A stretch of DNA of 64,000 nt from contig JAKAXL010000008.1 in NCBI GenBank assembly GCA_021816585.1, forward strand, positions 3,271-67,270. Direction: 5' to 3'. This stretch comes from Pseudomonadota bacterium. Lineage in GTDB: Bacteria; Pseudomonadota; Gammaproteobacteria; Burkholderiales; Burkholderiaceae_C. Positions 38,141 through 47,833 of this stretch are shown here, piece after piece; the stretch's first letter is position 1, and every line of letters begins with the position of its first letter. The notes beneath the pieces were generated by a model, which saw only the letters and a list, made by a program, of their open reading frames with translations, searched no databases and had not been told where the DNA came from. A program made the translations under genes and the position numbers.

Positions 38141-38368
38141 GTGAGTCCGTCCAGTTCCATCGAGCAGGAATCCGGCGAATTCGATCCGCGGCGACGCTTC
38201 GTGCGGGTCACCGGGACCAGCCGCCTGGGCTTCGTCGAGTTCGAGTTCAGCATCGGCAGCCCCGAGCTGTGCGTGGAACTGATGATGCCCCCGGCCGCCT
38301 TCGAGGAATTCTGCGCCGCGCAGGCGGCGGAGCGACTCGATGCCGAAGCGGCGGCCCCCCGGACCTGA
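38141..38368 (+). CDS. dmpK: Phenol hydroxylase assembly subunit DmpK (P0)
   Basis: 75 residues from a GTG preceded by CGGGAG. The segment RRRFVRVTGTSRLGFVEFEFSIGSPELCVELMMPPAAFEEFC is characteristic of the small P0 subunit, which helps place iron in the oxygenase but is not needed in turnover. First gene after the sigma-54 promoter. Confidence 0.88.
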   Translation: MSPSSSIEQESGEFDPRRRFVRVTGTSRLGFVEFEFSIGSPELCVELMMPPAAFEEFCAAQAAERLDAEAAAPRT

Positions 38369-38422
38369 CGCGCACCGGCGCCCCGGCACGACCAAGACAC
38401 CCATGGAGGAGAGGAGCAAGCG

Positions 38423-39418
38423 ATGACCCTGGATCTGAAGACCCTCGACATTCAACCCCTGCGCCACACCTATGCGCACGTGGCGCGGCACATCGGCGGC
38501 GACAAGAACGCCTCGCGCTATCAGGAAGCGACGATGGGAGCGCAGCCCGAGACCAACTTCCACTACCGCCCCACGTGGGACGCGCGGCATGACTTGTTCG
38601 ACGCGTCGCGCACGGCCATACGCATGGGCGACTGGTACGTGCTGCGCGATCCGCGTCAGTTCTATTACGCCACGTGGACCATGACCCGCGCGCGCCAGCA
38701 GGACGCGATGGAGGCGAACTTCGACTTCGTCGAGTCGCGCGGCATGGTGGACATGATCCCGCAGGAACTGCGCCGGCAGGCGCTGAAGGTGCTCGTTCCG
38801 CTGCGCCACGCCGCGTGGGGCGCCAACATGAACAACTCGCAGATCTGCGCTCTGGGCTGGGGCACCGCGTTCACCGCGCCGGCGATGTTCCACGCGATGG
38901 ACAACCTGGGCGTGGCGCAGTTCCTCACGCGCCTGGCGCTGTCGCTGGGCGGCCCCGATGAACTCGACGCTGCCAAGGCGGCGTGGATGGACGCGCCGGC
39001 GTGGCAGCCGCTGCGCCGCTATGTCGAGGACACGCTGGTGGTCCAGGACCCCGTCGAGCTGTTCGTTGCGCAGAACGCCGCGCTCGACGGTCTGCTGTAT
39101 CCGCTGGTGTACGGCGCCTTCGTAGACGACCACGTGGCGCTTTCCGGCGGCAGCGCGGTGGCGATGCTGACGTCGTTCATGCCCGAGTGGCACGAGGAGA
39201 GCGCGCGCTGGATCGACGCCGTGCTCAAGGCCATGGCGGCCGAGTCCGACGACAACCGCGCGCAGTTGCGGCAGTGGCTGCAGGCGTGGGAGCCGCAGGC
39301 AGCCGCCGCGCTGCAGCCGCTGGCCGAGCTGGCGCTGGGGGCCTCGGGCGCCGGTGCGCTCGACGACGCCCGCCTGCAATTGCGTGCCCGCCTGGCCAAG
39401 GCCGGGCTGGAACTGTGA
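38423..39418 (+). CDS. dmpL: Phenol hydroxylase oxygenase beta subunit DmpL (P1)
   Basis: 331 residues, beta chain of the (alpha-beta-gamma)2 diiron hydroxylase. PLRHTYAHVARHIGGDKNASRYQEATMGAQPETNFHYRPTWD and FVDDHVALSGGSAVAMLTSFMPEWHEES are family signatures. A strong GGAGAGGAG site precedes the ATG. It lacks the diiron ligands of the alpha chain, as expected. Confidence 0.93.
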   Translation: MTLDLKTLDIQPLRHTYAHVARHIGGDKNASRYQEATMGAQPETNFHYRPTWDARHDLFDASRTAIRMGDWYVLRDPRQFYYATWTMTRARQQDAMEANFDFVESRGMVDMIPQELRRQALKVLVPLRHAAWGANMNNSQICALGWGTAFTAPAMFHAMDNLGVAQFLTRLALSLGGPDELDAAKAAWMDAPAWQPLRRYVEDTLVVQDPVELFVAQNAALDGLLYPLVYGAFVDDHVALSGGSAVAMLTSFMPEWHEESARWIDAVLKAMAAESDDNRAQLRQWLQAWEPQAAAALQPLAELALGASGAGALDDARLQLRARLAKAGLEL

Positions 39419-39441
39419 CCCCATCCGACGAGCCCGACGCC

Positions 39442-39711
39442 ATGTCCAACGTATTCATCGCGCTGCAGACCAACGAAGAGACCCGCCCCGTGATCGAGGC
39501 CATCCTGGCCGACAACCCGCATGCCGTCGCGGTGGAGTCGCCGGCGATGGTCAAGATCGACGCCCCCGACGAACTGTGCATCCGGCGCGCCAGCATCGAG
39601 GAGCGCACCGGAGGTCGCTACGACCTGCAGCAACTGCACGTGAACCTGATCTCGCTGTCCGGCCACATCGACGAGGACGACGACCAGTTGACGCTGAGCT
39701 GGAAGCACTGA
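39442..39711 (+). CDS. dmpM: Phenol hydroxylase effector protein DmpM (P2)
   Basis: 89 residues, no cofactor motif. VFIALQTNEETRPVIEAILADNPHAVAVESPAMVKIDAPDEL and the C-terminal SGHIDEDDDQLTLSWKH match the MmoB/DmpM effector family that couples oxygen activation to substrate binding. A GTG overlapping the dmpL stop is in frame, but the ATG at 39442 gives the usual N-terminus. Confidence 0.93.
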   Translation: MSNVFIALQTNEETRPVIEAILADNPHAVAVESPAMVKIDAPDELCIRRASIEERTGGRYDLQQLHVNLISLSGHIDEDDDQLTLSWKH

Positions 39712-39738
39712 ACCCGACACCCGCAGGAGACAAGCACC

Positions 39739-41289
39739 ATGGATACACGCGCTGCCAAGCCCAAGCTGGGCCTGAAGGATCGCTACGCCGCGATGACTCG
39801 CGGTCTGGGCTGGGAGACGACCTACCAGCCGATGGACAAGGTGTTCCCCTACGACAAGTACGAGGGAATCAAGATCCACGACTGGGACAAGTGGCAGGAT
39901 CCGTTCCGCCTGACCATGGACGCCTACTGGAAGTACCAGGGCGAGAAGGAACGCAAGCTCTACGCGGTGATCGACGCGTTCCAGCAGAACAACGGCTTCC
40001 TCGGCGTCACCGACGCGCGCTACGTCAACGCGCTCAAGCTGTTCATCCAGGGTGTGTCGCCGCTGGAGTACTACGCGCACCGCGGCTTCGCGCATGTCGG
40101 GCGCCATTTCACCGGCGCCGGCGCGCGCGTGGCCTGCCAGATGCAGTCGGTCGACGAACTGCGCCACTACCAGACGGAGACGCACGCGATCTCCACCTAC
40201 AACAAGTTCTTCAACGGCATGCACCACGCGAACCACTGGTTCGACCGCGTGTGGTACCTGTCGGTGCCCAAGTCGTTCTTCGAGGACGCCAACACCGCCG
40301 GGCCGTTCGAGTTTCTCACCGCGGTGAGCTTCTCGTTCGAGTACGTGCTGACCAACCTGCTGTTCGTGCCCTTCATGTCGGGTGCCGCCTACAACGGCGA
40401 CATGTCGACGGTGACCTTCGGCTTCTCGGCGCAGTCCGACGAGTCGCGCCACATGACGCTGGGCATCGAATGCATCAAGTTCATGCTCGAGCAGGACCCG
40501 GGCAACGTGCCCATCGTGCAGCGCTGGATCGACAAGTGGTTCTGGCGCGGCTTCCGGCTGCTGACCCTGGTGGGCATGATGATGGACTACATGCTGCCCA
40601 AGCGCGTGATGAGCTGGCGCGAGGCGTGGGAGATCTACGCCGAGCAGAACGGCGGCGCGCTGTTCCGCGACCTGGCGCGCTACGGCATCCGCGAGCCCAA
40701 GGGCTGGAAGGACGCCTGCGAGGCCAAGGACCACATCAGCCACCAGGCCTGGGGCACCTTCTACAACTACGCCGCCGCCGCGCCCTTCCACACGTGGATC
40801 CCGCGCGACGACGAGATGGACTGGCTGTCGCAGCAATACCCGGACAGCTTCGATCGCCTGTACCGGCCGCGCCTGGAGTACTGGCGCGAGCAGGCGCAGC
40901 ACAGCAACCGCTTCTACAACAAGACGCTGCCGATGCTGTGCACGACGTGCCAGATCCCGATGCTGTTCACCGAGCCCGGCGACCCGACCAAGATCTGCTA
41001 CCGCGAAAGCGACTGGCGTGGCGACAAGTACCACTTCTGCAGCGACCACTGCAAGGAGATCTTCGACCACGAGCCCGAGAAGTACGTGCAGTCGTGGCTG
41101 CCGGTGCACCAGATCTACCAGGGCCACTGCTTCAAGCCCGGCACCGACCCGACGGCCGAGGGCTTCGACCCGCTGGCAGCGGTGCTCGACTACTACGAGC
41201 TGAACTTCGGACGCGACAACCTGGACTTCGACGGATCCGAGGACCAGAAGAACTTCGCCCGCTGGCGCGGCCAGACCCAGGGCGTGTGA
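39739..41289 (+). CDS. dmpN: Phenol hydroxylase oxygenase alpha subunit DmpN (P3)
   Basis: 516 residues. All six diiron ligands are visible: Glu110, Glu140 and His143 (VDELRHY), Glu201, Glu235 and His238 (SDESRHM). The C-terminal region holds a Cys-rich zinc-type patch (LCTTCQIPML; FCSDHCKE). It is the catalytic subunit that hydroxylates phenol to catechol. GGAG precedes the ATG. Confidence 0.96.
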   Translation: MDTRAAKPKLGLKDRYAAMTRGLGWETTYQPMDKVFPYDKYEGIKIHDWDKWQDPFRLTMDAYWKYQGEKERKLYAVIDAFQQNNGFLGVTDARYVNALKLFIQGVSPLEYYAHRGFAHVGRHFTGAGARVACQMQSVDELRHYQTETHAISTYNKFFNGMHHANHWFDRVWYLSVPKSFFEDANTAGPFEFLTAVSFSFEYVLTNLLFVPFMSGAAYNGDMSTVTFGFSAQSDESRHMTLGIECIKFMLEQDPGNVPIVQRWIDKWFWRGFRLLTLVGMMMDYMLPKRVMSWREAWEIYAEQNGGALFRDLARYGIREPKGWKDACEAKDHISHQAWGTFYNYAAAAPFHTWIPRDDEMDWLSQQYPDSFDRLYRPRLEYWREQAQHSNRFYNKTLPMLCTTCQIPMLFTEPGDPTKICYRESDWRGDKYHFCSDHCKEIFDHEPEKYVQSWLPVHQIYQGHCFKPGTDPTAEGFDPLAAVLDYYELNFGRDNLDFDGSEDQKNFARWRGQTQGV

Positions 41290-41324
41290 CGCCACGCGCA
41301 CCCACCACCCACCAGGAGACAACC

Positions 41325-41681
41325 ATGAGCGTCACGGCCGTCGCCGACTATGACATCCCCGCGCGCGACACGGTGGACAAGTTCCCCGCGCCGCTGCTGT
41401 ACATCGGCTGGGAGGACCACCTGATGTTCTGCGCGCCCTTCTGCCTGCCGCTGCCGCCCGACATGCCGTTCGGCGCGCTGGCCACGCAGGTCCTGCCCGG
41501 CGTGTTCGGCTACCACCCGGACTTCGCGCGCATCGACTGGAACCAGGTGCAGTGGTTCAGGTCGGGCAAGGCGTTCTCGCCGGACCCGGCAAGGTCCCTC
41601 GCCGAGAACGGACTGCGCCACAAGGACGTGATCCGCTTTCGCACCCCCGGGCTCGACGGCATCAAGGGCTCGTGCAGCTGA
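41325..41681 (+). CDS. dmpO: Phenol hydroxylase oxygenase gamma subunit DmpO (P4)
   Basis: 118 residues: DKFPAPLLYIGWEDHLMFCAPFCLPLPPDMPFGAL and IDWNQVQWFRSGK identify the small gamma chain of the hydroxylase. ACCAGGAG precedes the ATG. It sits in the usual place between dmpN and the reductase gene. Confidence 0.93.
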   Translation: MSVTAVADYDIPARDTVDKFPAPLLYIGWEDHLMFCAPFCLPLPPDMPFGALATQVLPGVFGYHPDFARIDWNQVQWFRSGKAFSPDPARSLAENGLRHKDVIRFRTPGLDGIKGSCS

Positions 41682-41738
41682 GCTGACACGGGCGGCGGGG
41701 CCCGTCGCGGGCGCCGCCGCCTCGCATGCGGGAAGACC

Positions 41739-42803
41739 ATGAGCTACCAACTGACCATCGAACCCCTGGGCGCGACCATCGACGTCGACGACGGGCAGAC
41801 CGTGCTCGACGCCGCGCTGCGCAACGGCATCTACCTGCCGCACGCCTGTGGCCACGGCCTGTGCGGCAGCTGCAAGGTGCAGGTGCAGTGCGGCGAGGTC
41901 GACATCGGCGAGGCCAACCCGTTCGCGCTGATGGACTTCGAGCGCGACGAGGGCAAGGCGCTGGCGTGCTGCGCCACGCTGCAGGCCGACACCACGATCG
42001 AGGCCGACATCGACGAGGAGCCCGACGCGCGCATCATCCCGGTGCGCGACTTCGCCGCCGAGGTCGAGCGCATCGACGACCTGACGCCGACCATCCGCGC
42101 CATCCGGCTGCGCCTGGACAAGGCGCTGGACTTCCAGGCCGGGCAGTACGTGCAGCTGCAGATCCCGGGCCTGGGCGCCAGCCGCGCGTTCTCGATCGCC
42201 AACTCGCCGGCCGACGTGGCCGCCGACGGCTGCATCGAACTCAACGTGCGCCGCGTGCCCGGCGGCGTGGGAACCGGCTACCTGCACGAGCAGCTGCAGC
42301 CCGGCCAGCGCCTGCGCCTTTCGGGACCCTACGGACGCTTCTTCGTGCGCCGCTCGGCGCAACGCCCGATGCTGTTCATGGCCGGCGGCTCGGGGCTGTC
42401 GAGCCCGCGCTCGATGATCCGCGATCTGCTGCAGCTCGGCTGCGAGCACGACATCACGCTGGTGTACGGCCAGCGCAACGCCGCCGAGCTGTACTACGAC
42501 GCCGAGTTCCGCGAGCTGGCGGCGCGCCACGCCAACTTCCATTACCTGCCGGCGCTGTCCGAGCCGGGCGACGGGCCCGCCGGCGACGTCGCGCGGGGCT
42601 TCGTGCACGACGTCGCGCGCGAACACTTCGGCGCCGACTTCTCGGGTCTGAGCGCGTACCTGTGCGGCCCGCCGCTGATGATCGATGCCTGCATCAGCAC
42701 GCTGATGCAGGGGCGCCTGTTCGAGCGCGACATCCACCACGAGAAATTCCTTTCCGCAGCCGATGCACAGCAGGTGCGCAGCCCGCTGTTCAAGAGGATC
42801 TGA
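41739..42803 (+). CDS. dmpP: Phenol hydroxylase reductase DmpP (P5)
   Basis: 354 residues: an N-terminal [2Fe-2S] domain (HACGHGLCGSCKVQV and a fourth Cys in ALACCATL), an FAD domain (RAFSIANSP, GPYGRFFV) and an NAD domain (FMAGGSGLSSPRSM, YLCGPPLMIDACI). It moves electrons from NADH to the diiron oxygenase. GGGAAG precedes the ATG. Confidence 0.95.
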   Translation: MSYQLTIEPLGATIDVDDGQTVLDAALRNGIYLPHACGHGLCGSCKVQVQCGEVDIGEANPFALMDFERDEGKALACCATLQADTTIEADIDEEPDARIIPVRDFAAEVERIDDLTPTIRAIRLRLDKALDFQAGQYVQLQIPGLGASRAFSIANSPADVAADGCIELNVRRVPGGVGTGYLHEQLQPGQRLRLSGPYGRFFVRRSAQRPMLFMAGGSGLSSPRSMIRDLLQLGCEHDITLVYGQRNAAELYYDAEFRELAARHANFHYLPALSEPGDGPAGDVARGFVHDVAREHFGADFSGLSAYLCGPPLMIDACISTLMQGRLFERDIHHEKFLSAADAQQVRSPLFKRI

Positions 42804-42807
42804 CGCG

Positions 42808-43173
42808 ATGACTGCGTTCGGGATGTGCAAGACGCGGCTGCAGGTGACGATCCGCCAGACCGGCGAATCCTTCGCCTGCGCCGACGACCAGTCGGTGCTG
42901 GCATCGATGGCGTCGACCGGCCGGCGCGGCATCCCGGTCGGCTGCCTGGGCGGAGGCTGCGGCGTGTGCAAGGTGCGCGTGCTCAGCGGCAGCGTGCAGC
43001 GCCTGGGCCCGGTCAGCCGGGCCCACGTCAGCTGCGACGAGGAAGGCCAGGGCTACACGCTGGCCTGCCGCGTGGCGCCGCGCAGCGAGCTCGAGCTCGA
43101 GGTCGCCGGCAGGTTCTGCAAACCGTTTTTCAAGGGATTCGCCTCCAGTGCGGATCCGGTTTCGGGCAAGTAA
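42808..43173 (+). CDS. dmpQ: Chloroplast-type [2Fe-2S] ferredoxin DmpQ
   Basis: 121 residues with the ferredoxin Cys set [12 protein letters not shown] plus a later Cys in YTLACRV. DmpQ/XylT ferredoxins reactivate catechol 2,3-dioxygenase by re-reducing its iron, and this gene immediately precedes dmpB. Start at the ATG at 42808, four bases after the dmpP stop; an upstream in-frame extension runs into dmpP. Confidence 0.92.
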   Translation: MTAFGMCKTRLQVTIRQTGESFACADDQSVLASMASTGRRGIPVGCLGGGCGVCKVRVLSGSVQRLGPVSRAHVSCDEEGQGYTLACRVAPRSELELEVAGRFCKPFFKGFASSADPVSGK

Positions 43174-43193
43174 CCACCAACGAGGAGATCGAC

Positions 43194-44138
43194 ATGGGTG
43201 TGATGCGCATCGGGCATGCCAGCCTGAAGGTGATGGACATGGCAGCCGCCCTCAAGCACTACGAGAAAGTGCTGGGCATGAAGAAGACCATGGAGGACAA
43301 CAAGGGCAACGTGTACCTCAAGTGCTGGGACGAGTGGGACAAGTACTCGCTGGTGCTGAGTCCGTCCGACGAGGCCGGCCTGAACCACGTGGCCTACAAG
43401 GTCGAGCACGACTCCGACCTCGACGCGCTGCAAAAGCGCATCGAGGCGTACGGAATCAAGACGAGCATGCTGCCCGAGGGTTCGATGCCGTCGACCGGCC
43501 GCATGCTGCAGTTCCAGCTGCCCAGCGGACACGAGATGCGCCTGTACGCGATGAAGGAGAAGGTCGGCACCGACGTGGGCTCGATCAACCCGGATCCGTG
43601 GCCCGACGACATCACCGGAGCCGGCGCGCACTGGCTGGACCATTGCCTGCTGATGTGCGAGCTCAACCCCGAGACGGGCGTGAACAAGGTGGCCGAGAAC
43701 ACCGAGTTCATGTCCAAGGCGCTGGACTTCTACCTGGCCGAACAGGTCATGGTGGGCCCGGGCAACACCATCCAGGCCGCGACCTGGATGTTCCGCACGT
43801 CGACTCCGCACGACATCGCCTTCGTCGGCGGCCCGCGCATGGGCCTGCACCACATCGCCTTCTTCCTCGACACGTGGGACGACGTGCTCAAGGCGGCCGA
43901 CGTGATGGCCAAGAACAAGACCCGCATCGACGTGGCGCCGACGCGCCACGGCATCACCCGCGGCACGACGATCTACTTCTTCGACCCCAGCGGAAACCGC
44001 AACGAGACCTTCGCCGGCCTGGGCTACATGGCGCAGCCCGACCGGCCGGTGACCACGTGGACCGAGGACCACCTGGGCAGCGGCATCTTCTACCACACCG
44101 GCGAGCTGGTGCCGTCGTTCACCGAGGTCTACACCTGA
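43194..44138 (+). CDS. dmpB: Catechol 2,3-dioxygenase DmpB
   Basis: 314 residues, two-domain extradiol dioxygenase. The iron ligands are His150 (HWLDHC), a His of the LHHIAF pair (219/220) and Glu271 (GNRNETF). It opens catechol to 2-hydroxymuconic semialdehyde. GAGGAG precedes the ATG. Its stop overlaps the next start (TGATG). Confidence 0.96.
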   Translation: MGVMRIGHASLKVMDMAAALKHYEKVLGMKKTMEDNKGNVYLKCWDEWDKYSLVLSPSDEAGLNHVAYKVEHDSDLDALQKRIEAYGIKTSMLPEGSMPSTGRMLQFQLPSGHEMRLYAMKEKVGTDVGSINPDPWPDDITGAGAHWLDHCLLMCELNPETGVNKVAENTEFMSKALDFYLAEQVMVGPGNTIQAATWMFRTSTPHDIAFVGGPRMGLHHIAFFLDTWDDVLKAADVMAKNKTRIDVAPTRHGITRGTTIYFFDPSGNRNETFAGLGYMAQPDRPVTTWTEDHLGSGIFYHTGELVPSFTEVYT

Positions 44139-44599
44139 TGTCGGGCGCAGCGGCAACCGTGCCGGGCGCGGCCAGCGTCGTCCAGCGCGTGGTCGACTGG
44201 CCCGCCGCGGCGCGCGCGGTGCAGGCCGCCGCCGCGCGCGCGACGGCGCTGGGTCTGCGCGTCAACGTCGCCGTGGTCGATGCCGGCGGCAACCTGGCGG
44301 CGTTCCTGCGCATGCCCGGCGCGCCGCTGCACTCCATCGACATCGCCATCGACAAGGCATTCACGGCGGCCAGCTTCGGGCTGGCCACCGGCGCCTGGAG
44401 CGACGCGCTGCAGCAGCATTCGCCGGCGGTGCGCCAGGGGCTGGTGCAGCGAGCGCGCTTCGTGGCCTTCGGTGGCGGGCTGCCGCTGCTCGACGGCGGC
44501 GAGCGCATCGGCGGCATCGGCGTATCCGGCGGCAGCGAACAGCAGGACGAGCTGTGCGCGCAGGCCGGACTCGACGCGCTGGCAAGTTCCCCTTCCTGA
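44138..44599 (+). CDS. GlcG/HbpS-like DUF336 protein within the meta-cleavage operon
   Basis: 153 residues: RVNVAVVDAGGNLAAFLRMPGAPLHSIDIAIDKAFTAASF and a Gly-rich C-terminal part (FVAFGGGLPLLDGGERIGGIGVSGGS) identify the DUF336 family. Streptomyces HbpS binds haem, but many members sit in catabolic operons without known activity. It is inserted between dmpB and dmpC and coupled to dmpB by TGATG, so it is expressed with the pathway. The classic pVI150 dmp operon has no such gene. Confidence 0.85.
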   Translation: MSGAAATVPGAASVVQRVVDWPAAARAVQAAAARATALGLRVNVAVVDAGGNLAAFLRMPGAPLHSIDIAIDKAFTAASFGLATGAWSDALQQHSPAVRQGLVQRARFVAFGGGLPLLDGGERIGGIGVSGGSEQQDELCAQAGLDALASSPS

Positions 44600-44615
44600 C
44601 CCTTCGACGTTCATC

Positions 44616-46121
44616 ATGCTGATCACCGAACCCCAGGCTCCGGCCCGCGCGGGCGGCAGCGCGCAACTGCCCCAGATCGACCATTTCATCAACGGCGGCT
44701 TCGTCGCGTCGGACAAGCGCTTCGACAAGCGCTCGCCGCTGGACGGCCGCGTCATCGCGCGCGTGGCCGAGGCCTCGCGCGAGCAGGTCGACCAGGCGGT
44801 GCGCGCCGCGCGCGCGGCGCTGCGCGGGCCGTGGGGTGGCCTGAGCGTGGCCCAGCGCGTCGACCTGCTGTACGCGGTGGCCGACGGCATCAACCGCCGC
44901 TTCGACGACTTCCTGGCCGCCGAGGTCGCCGATACCGGCAAGCCGGTGAGCCTGGCCAGCCACGTCGACATCCCGCGTGGCGCGGCGAATTTCAAGATCT
45001 TCGCCGACGTGGTGAAGAACGTGCCCACCGAGTTCTTCGAGATGTCCACGCCCGACGGGCTGGGAGCGATCAACTACGCGATGCGCCGCCCGGTGGGCGT
45101 GGTCGGCGTCATCTGCCCGTGGAACCTGCCGCTGCTGCTGATGACGTGGAAGGTGGGGCCGGCGCTGGCCTGCGGCAACACCGTCGTGGTCAAGCCGTCG
45201 GAGGAGACGCCGCAGACCGCGGCGCTGCTCGGCGAGGTCATGAACGCCGCCGGCGTGCCGCCCGGCGTGTACAACGTGGTGCACGGCTTCGGCCCCGGAT
45301 CCACCGGCGAATTCCTCACCACGCACCCCGGCGTGAACGCGATCACCTTCACCGGCGAGACGCGCACCGGCGAGGTGATCATGAAGGCCGCCGCCACCGG
45401 CGCGCGCCCGGTGAGCCTGGAGATGGGGGGCAAGAACGCGGCGGTGGTGTTCGACGACTGCGACTTCGACGCCGCCATCGAAGGCACGCTGCGATCGTGC
45501 TTCGCCAATTGCGGCCAGGTCTGCCTGGGCACCGAGCGCGTGTACGTGCAGCGCGGCCTGTTCGAGCGCTTCGTGGACGCCCTCAAGCGCGGCGCCGAGG
45601 GCATGCGCCTCGGACGCCCGCAGGATCCGGGCACGTCGATGGGTCCGCTGATCAGCCAGGAGCACCGCGACAAGGTGCTGTCGTACTACCGCAAGGCCGT
45701 CGCGCTCGGCGCCACCGTGGTCACCGGCGGCGGCGTGCCCGACATGCCCGGCGAACTCGCCGGCGGCGCGTGGGTACAGCCGACGCTATGGACCGGTCTG
45801 GACGACGACTCGGCGATCGCGCGCGAGGAGATCTTCGGACCGTGCGCGCTGGTCATGCCCTTCGACACCGAGGAGGAGGTGCTTCGCAGGGTCAACGACA
45901 ACGACTACGGCCTGGCCACCGCGATCTGGACCCGCGACCTGCAGCGCGCGCACCGCGTGGCCGCCGCCATCGAGGTCGGCATCGCCTGGGTCAACTCCTG
46001 GTTCCTGCGCGACCTGCGCACGCCCTTCGGCGGCGCCAAGCAGTCGGGCATCGGCCGCGAAGGCGGCGTGCATTCGCTGGAGTTCTACACCGAACTCAAG
46101 AACGTGTGCATCAAGCTGTGA
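44616..46121 (+). CDS. dmpC: 2-hydroxymuconic semialdehyde dehydrogenase DmpC
   Basis: 501 residues of the aldehyde dehydrogenase fold: VVGVICPWNLPLLLMTWKVGPAL, FTGETRTGEVIM, catalytic Glu in SLEMGGKNAAVVF and catalytic Cys in FANCGQVCLGTER. It oxidises the ring-cleavage product to 4-oxalocrotonate, feeding the dehydrogenase branch with DmpI and DmpH. ATG at 44616; the longer in-frame extension overlaps the DUF336 gene. Confidence 0.95.
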   Translation: MLITEPQAPARAGGSAQLPQIDHFINGGFVASDKRFDKRSPLDGRVIARVAEASREQVDQAVRAARAALRGPWGGLSVAQRVDLLYAVADGINRRFDDFLAAEVADTGKPVSLASHVDIPRGAANFKIFADVVKNVPTEFFEMSTPDGLGAINYAMRRPVGVVGVICPWNLPLLLMTWKVGPALACGNTVVVKPSEETPQTAALLGEVMNAAGVPPGVYNVVHGFGPGSTGEFLTTHPGVNAITFTGETRTGEVIMKAAATGARPVSLEMGGKNAAVVFDDCDFDAAIEGTLRSCFANCGQVCLGTERVYVQRGLFERFVDALKRGAEGMRLGRPQDPGTSMGPLISQEHRDKVLSYYRKAVALGATVVTGGGVPDMPGELAGGAWVQPTLWTGLDDDSAIAREEIFGPCALVMPFDTEEEVLRRVNDNDYGLATAIWTRDLQRAHRVAAAIEVGIAWVNSWFLRDLRTPFGGAKQSGIGREGGVHSLEFYTELKNVCIKL

Positions 46122-46131
46122 CGGACCGATC

Positions 46132-47010
46132 ATGAACGCATCGCTGCCGGCCGCCACGGCCAATCCCGAGATCGCCCACAGCATCGACGCGGCGGGAATC
46201 CGCACCAACTACCACGACGTCGGCGACGGCCCGCCGGTGCTGCTGATCCACGGCTCCGGCCCCGGCGTGTCGGCGTGGGCCAACTGGCGCCTGCTGCTGC
46301 CCGAGCTGTCGCGCCGGGCGCGGGTCATCGCGCCCGACATGGTCGGCTTCGGCTTCACCGAGCGCCCGAGCGGCCAGCGCTACGACATGGATGCGTGGGT
46401 GGCGCAGGCGCTGGGGCTGCTCGACGCGCTGGGCGTCGAGCGCTGCGACCTCGTCGGCAACTCCTTCGGCGGCGCGCTGGCGCTGGCGCTGGCCATCCGC
46501 CACCCGCATCGCGTGCGCCGCCTGGTGCTGATGGGCAGCGTCGGCGTGCCGTTCGAGATCACGCCGGGGCTGGACGCGGTCTGGGGCTACGAGCCGTCGC
46601 TGGCGCGCATGCGCGAACTGCTGGACATCTTCGCGTGGGATCGCTCGCTGGTCAACGACGAGCTGGCGCAACTGCGCTACGCCGCCAGCATCCGCCCGGG
46701 GTTCCAGGAGTCGTTCGCGGCGATGTTCCCGGCGCCGCGCCAACGCTGGGTGGACGCGATGGCCAGCCCGGAGTCCGAAATACGCGCCCTTCCCCACCAG
46801 ACGCTGGTCGTGCACGGCCGCGAGGACCGCGTGATCCCGCTGTCGAACTCGCTGACGCTGGCGTCGTGGATCCCGCGCGCGCAGCTGCACGTGTACCCGC
46901 AATGCGGACACTGGACCCAGATCGAACACGCATCGCGCTTCGCCCGCCTGGTCGCCGATTTCCTGGCCGAGGCCGGCGCCGACGAACCCCTGCCGCTGCC
47001 CAGGCCCTGA
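46132..47010 (+). CDS. dmpD: 2-hydroxymuconate semialdehyde hydrolase DmpD
   Basis: 292 residues, alpha/beta hydrolase: LLIHGSGPGVSAWANWRLLLPEL (oxyanion region), nucleophile Ser111 in LVGNSFGGALAL, acid in VVHGREDRVIP and His in CGHWTQIEH. It forms the hydrolytic branch of the meta pathway, needed for methylphenol-derived ketones. It lies ten bases after dmpC. Confidence 0.94.
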   Translation: MNASLPAATANPEIAHSIDAAGIRTNYHDVGDGPPVLLIHGSGPGVSAWANWRLLLPELSRRARVIAPDMVGFGFTERPSGQRYDMDAWVAQALGLLDALGVERCDLVGNSFGGALALALAIRHPHRVRRLVLMGSVGVPFEITPGLDAVWGYEPSLARMRELLDIFAWDRSLVNDELAQLRYAASIRPGFQESFAAMFPAPRQRWVDAMASPESEIRALPHQTLVVHGREDRVIPLSNSLTLASWIPRAQLHVYPQCGHWTQIEHASRFARLVADFLAEAGADEPLPLPRP

Positions 47011-47014
47011 ACCC

Positions 47015-47797
47015 ATGCAACAAGCCTTGATCGAATCCCTCGGCGACGAACTGTTCGACGCCCTTCGCGCCGGCCGCGTGCTCGAGCCGCTGAGCACGCG
47101 CCACCCCGACATGAGCATCGAGCACGCGTACGCGGTGCAGCAGCGCCTGATCGCGCGCCGCCTGGCCGACGGCGAGACGGTGGTCGGCAAGAAGATCGGC
47201 GTGACCTCGAAGGCCGTGATGGACATGCTGGGCGTGTACCAGCCCGATTTCGGCTGGCTGCTGTCGGGCATGGTGTTCGACGACGGCTGCACCATCGAGC
47301 GCTCCAGCCTCATCCAGCCCAAGGCGGAGGGCGAGATCGCCTTCGTGCTCAAGCGCGCGTTGCGCGGCCCCGGCATCGGCGCCGCCGACGTGCTGGCGGC
47401 TACCGAATGCGTGATGCCGTGCTTCGAGATCGTCGATTCCCGCATCCGCGACTGGAAGATCCGCATCCAGGACACGGTGGCCGACAACGCGTCGTGCGGC
47501 GTGTTCGTGCTCGGCGACCGCGCGGTCAGCCCACGCGATCTCGACCTCTACGCCTGCGGCATGGTGCTGGAGAAGAACGGCGAGGTGTTCGCCACCGGCG
47601 CCGGCGCCGCCGCGCTGGGCTCGCCGCTGCACGCGGTGGCGTGGCTGGCCAACACCCTGGGCCGGCTGGGCATCGCGCTGGAACCCGGCGAGGTGATCCT
47701 GTCGGGGGCGCTGGCCGCGATGGCGCCGATCGCCGCCGGCGACCAGTTCCGCGTCAGCATCGGCGGCCTCGGCTCGTGCTCGGTGCGATTCGCCTGA
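47015..47797 (+). CDS. dmpE: 2-oxopent-4-enoate (2-hydroxypenta-2,4-dienoate) hydratase DmpE
   Basis: 260 residues. VVGKKIGVTSKAVMDMLGVYQPDFG, EGEIAFVLKRALRGPG and ECVMPCFEIVDSRIRDW are shared with the hydratase/decarboxylase family. It adds water to form 4-hydroxy-2-oxovalerate. It lies four bases after dmpD, and DmpH later in the operon is its homologous partner. Confidence 0.93.
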   Translation: MQQALIESLGDELFDALRAGRVLEPLSTRHPDMSIEHAYAVQQRLIARRLADGETVVGKKIGVTSKAVMDMLGVYQPDFGWLLSGMVFDDGCTIERSSLIQPKAEGEIAFVLKRALRGPGIGAADVLAATECVMPCFEIVDSRIRDWKIRIQDTVADNASCGVFVLGDRAVSPRDLDLYACGMVLEKNGEVFATGAGAAALGSPLHAVAWLANTLGRLGIALEPGEVILSGALAAMAPIAAGDQFRVSIGGLGSCSVRFA

Positions 47798-47833
47798 AAC
47801 CCCCCATTCCTTCCCTTCCTCGAGGACCCGACC

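Noticed and set aside
39019-41322. Long minus-strand frame opposite dmpL-dmpN
   Set aside because: Val/His/Arg-rich shadow; the plus strand carries all diiron ligands.
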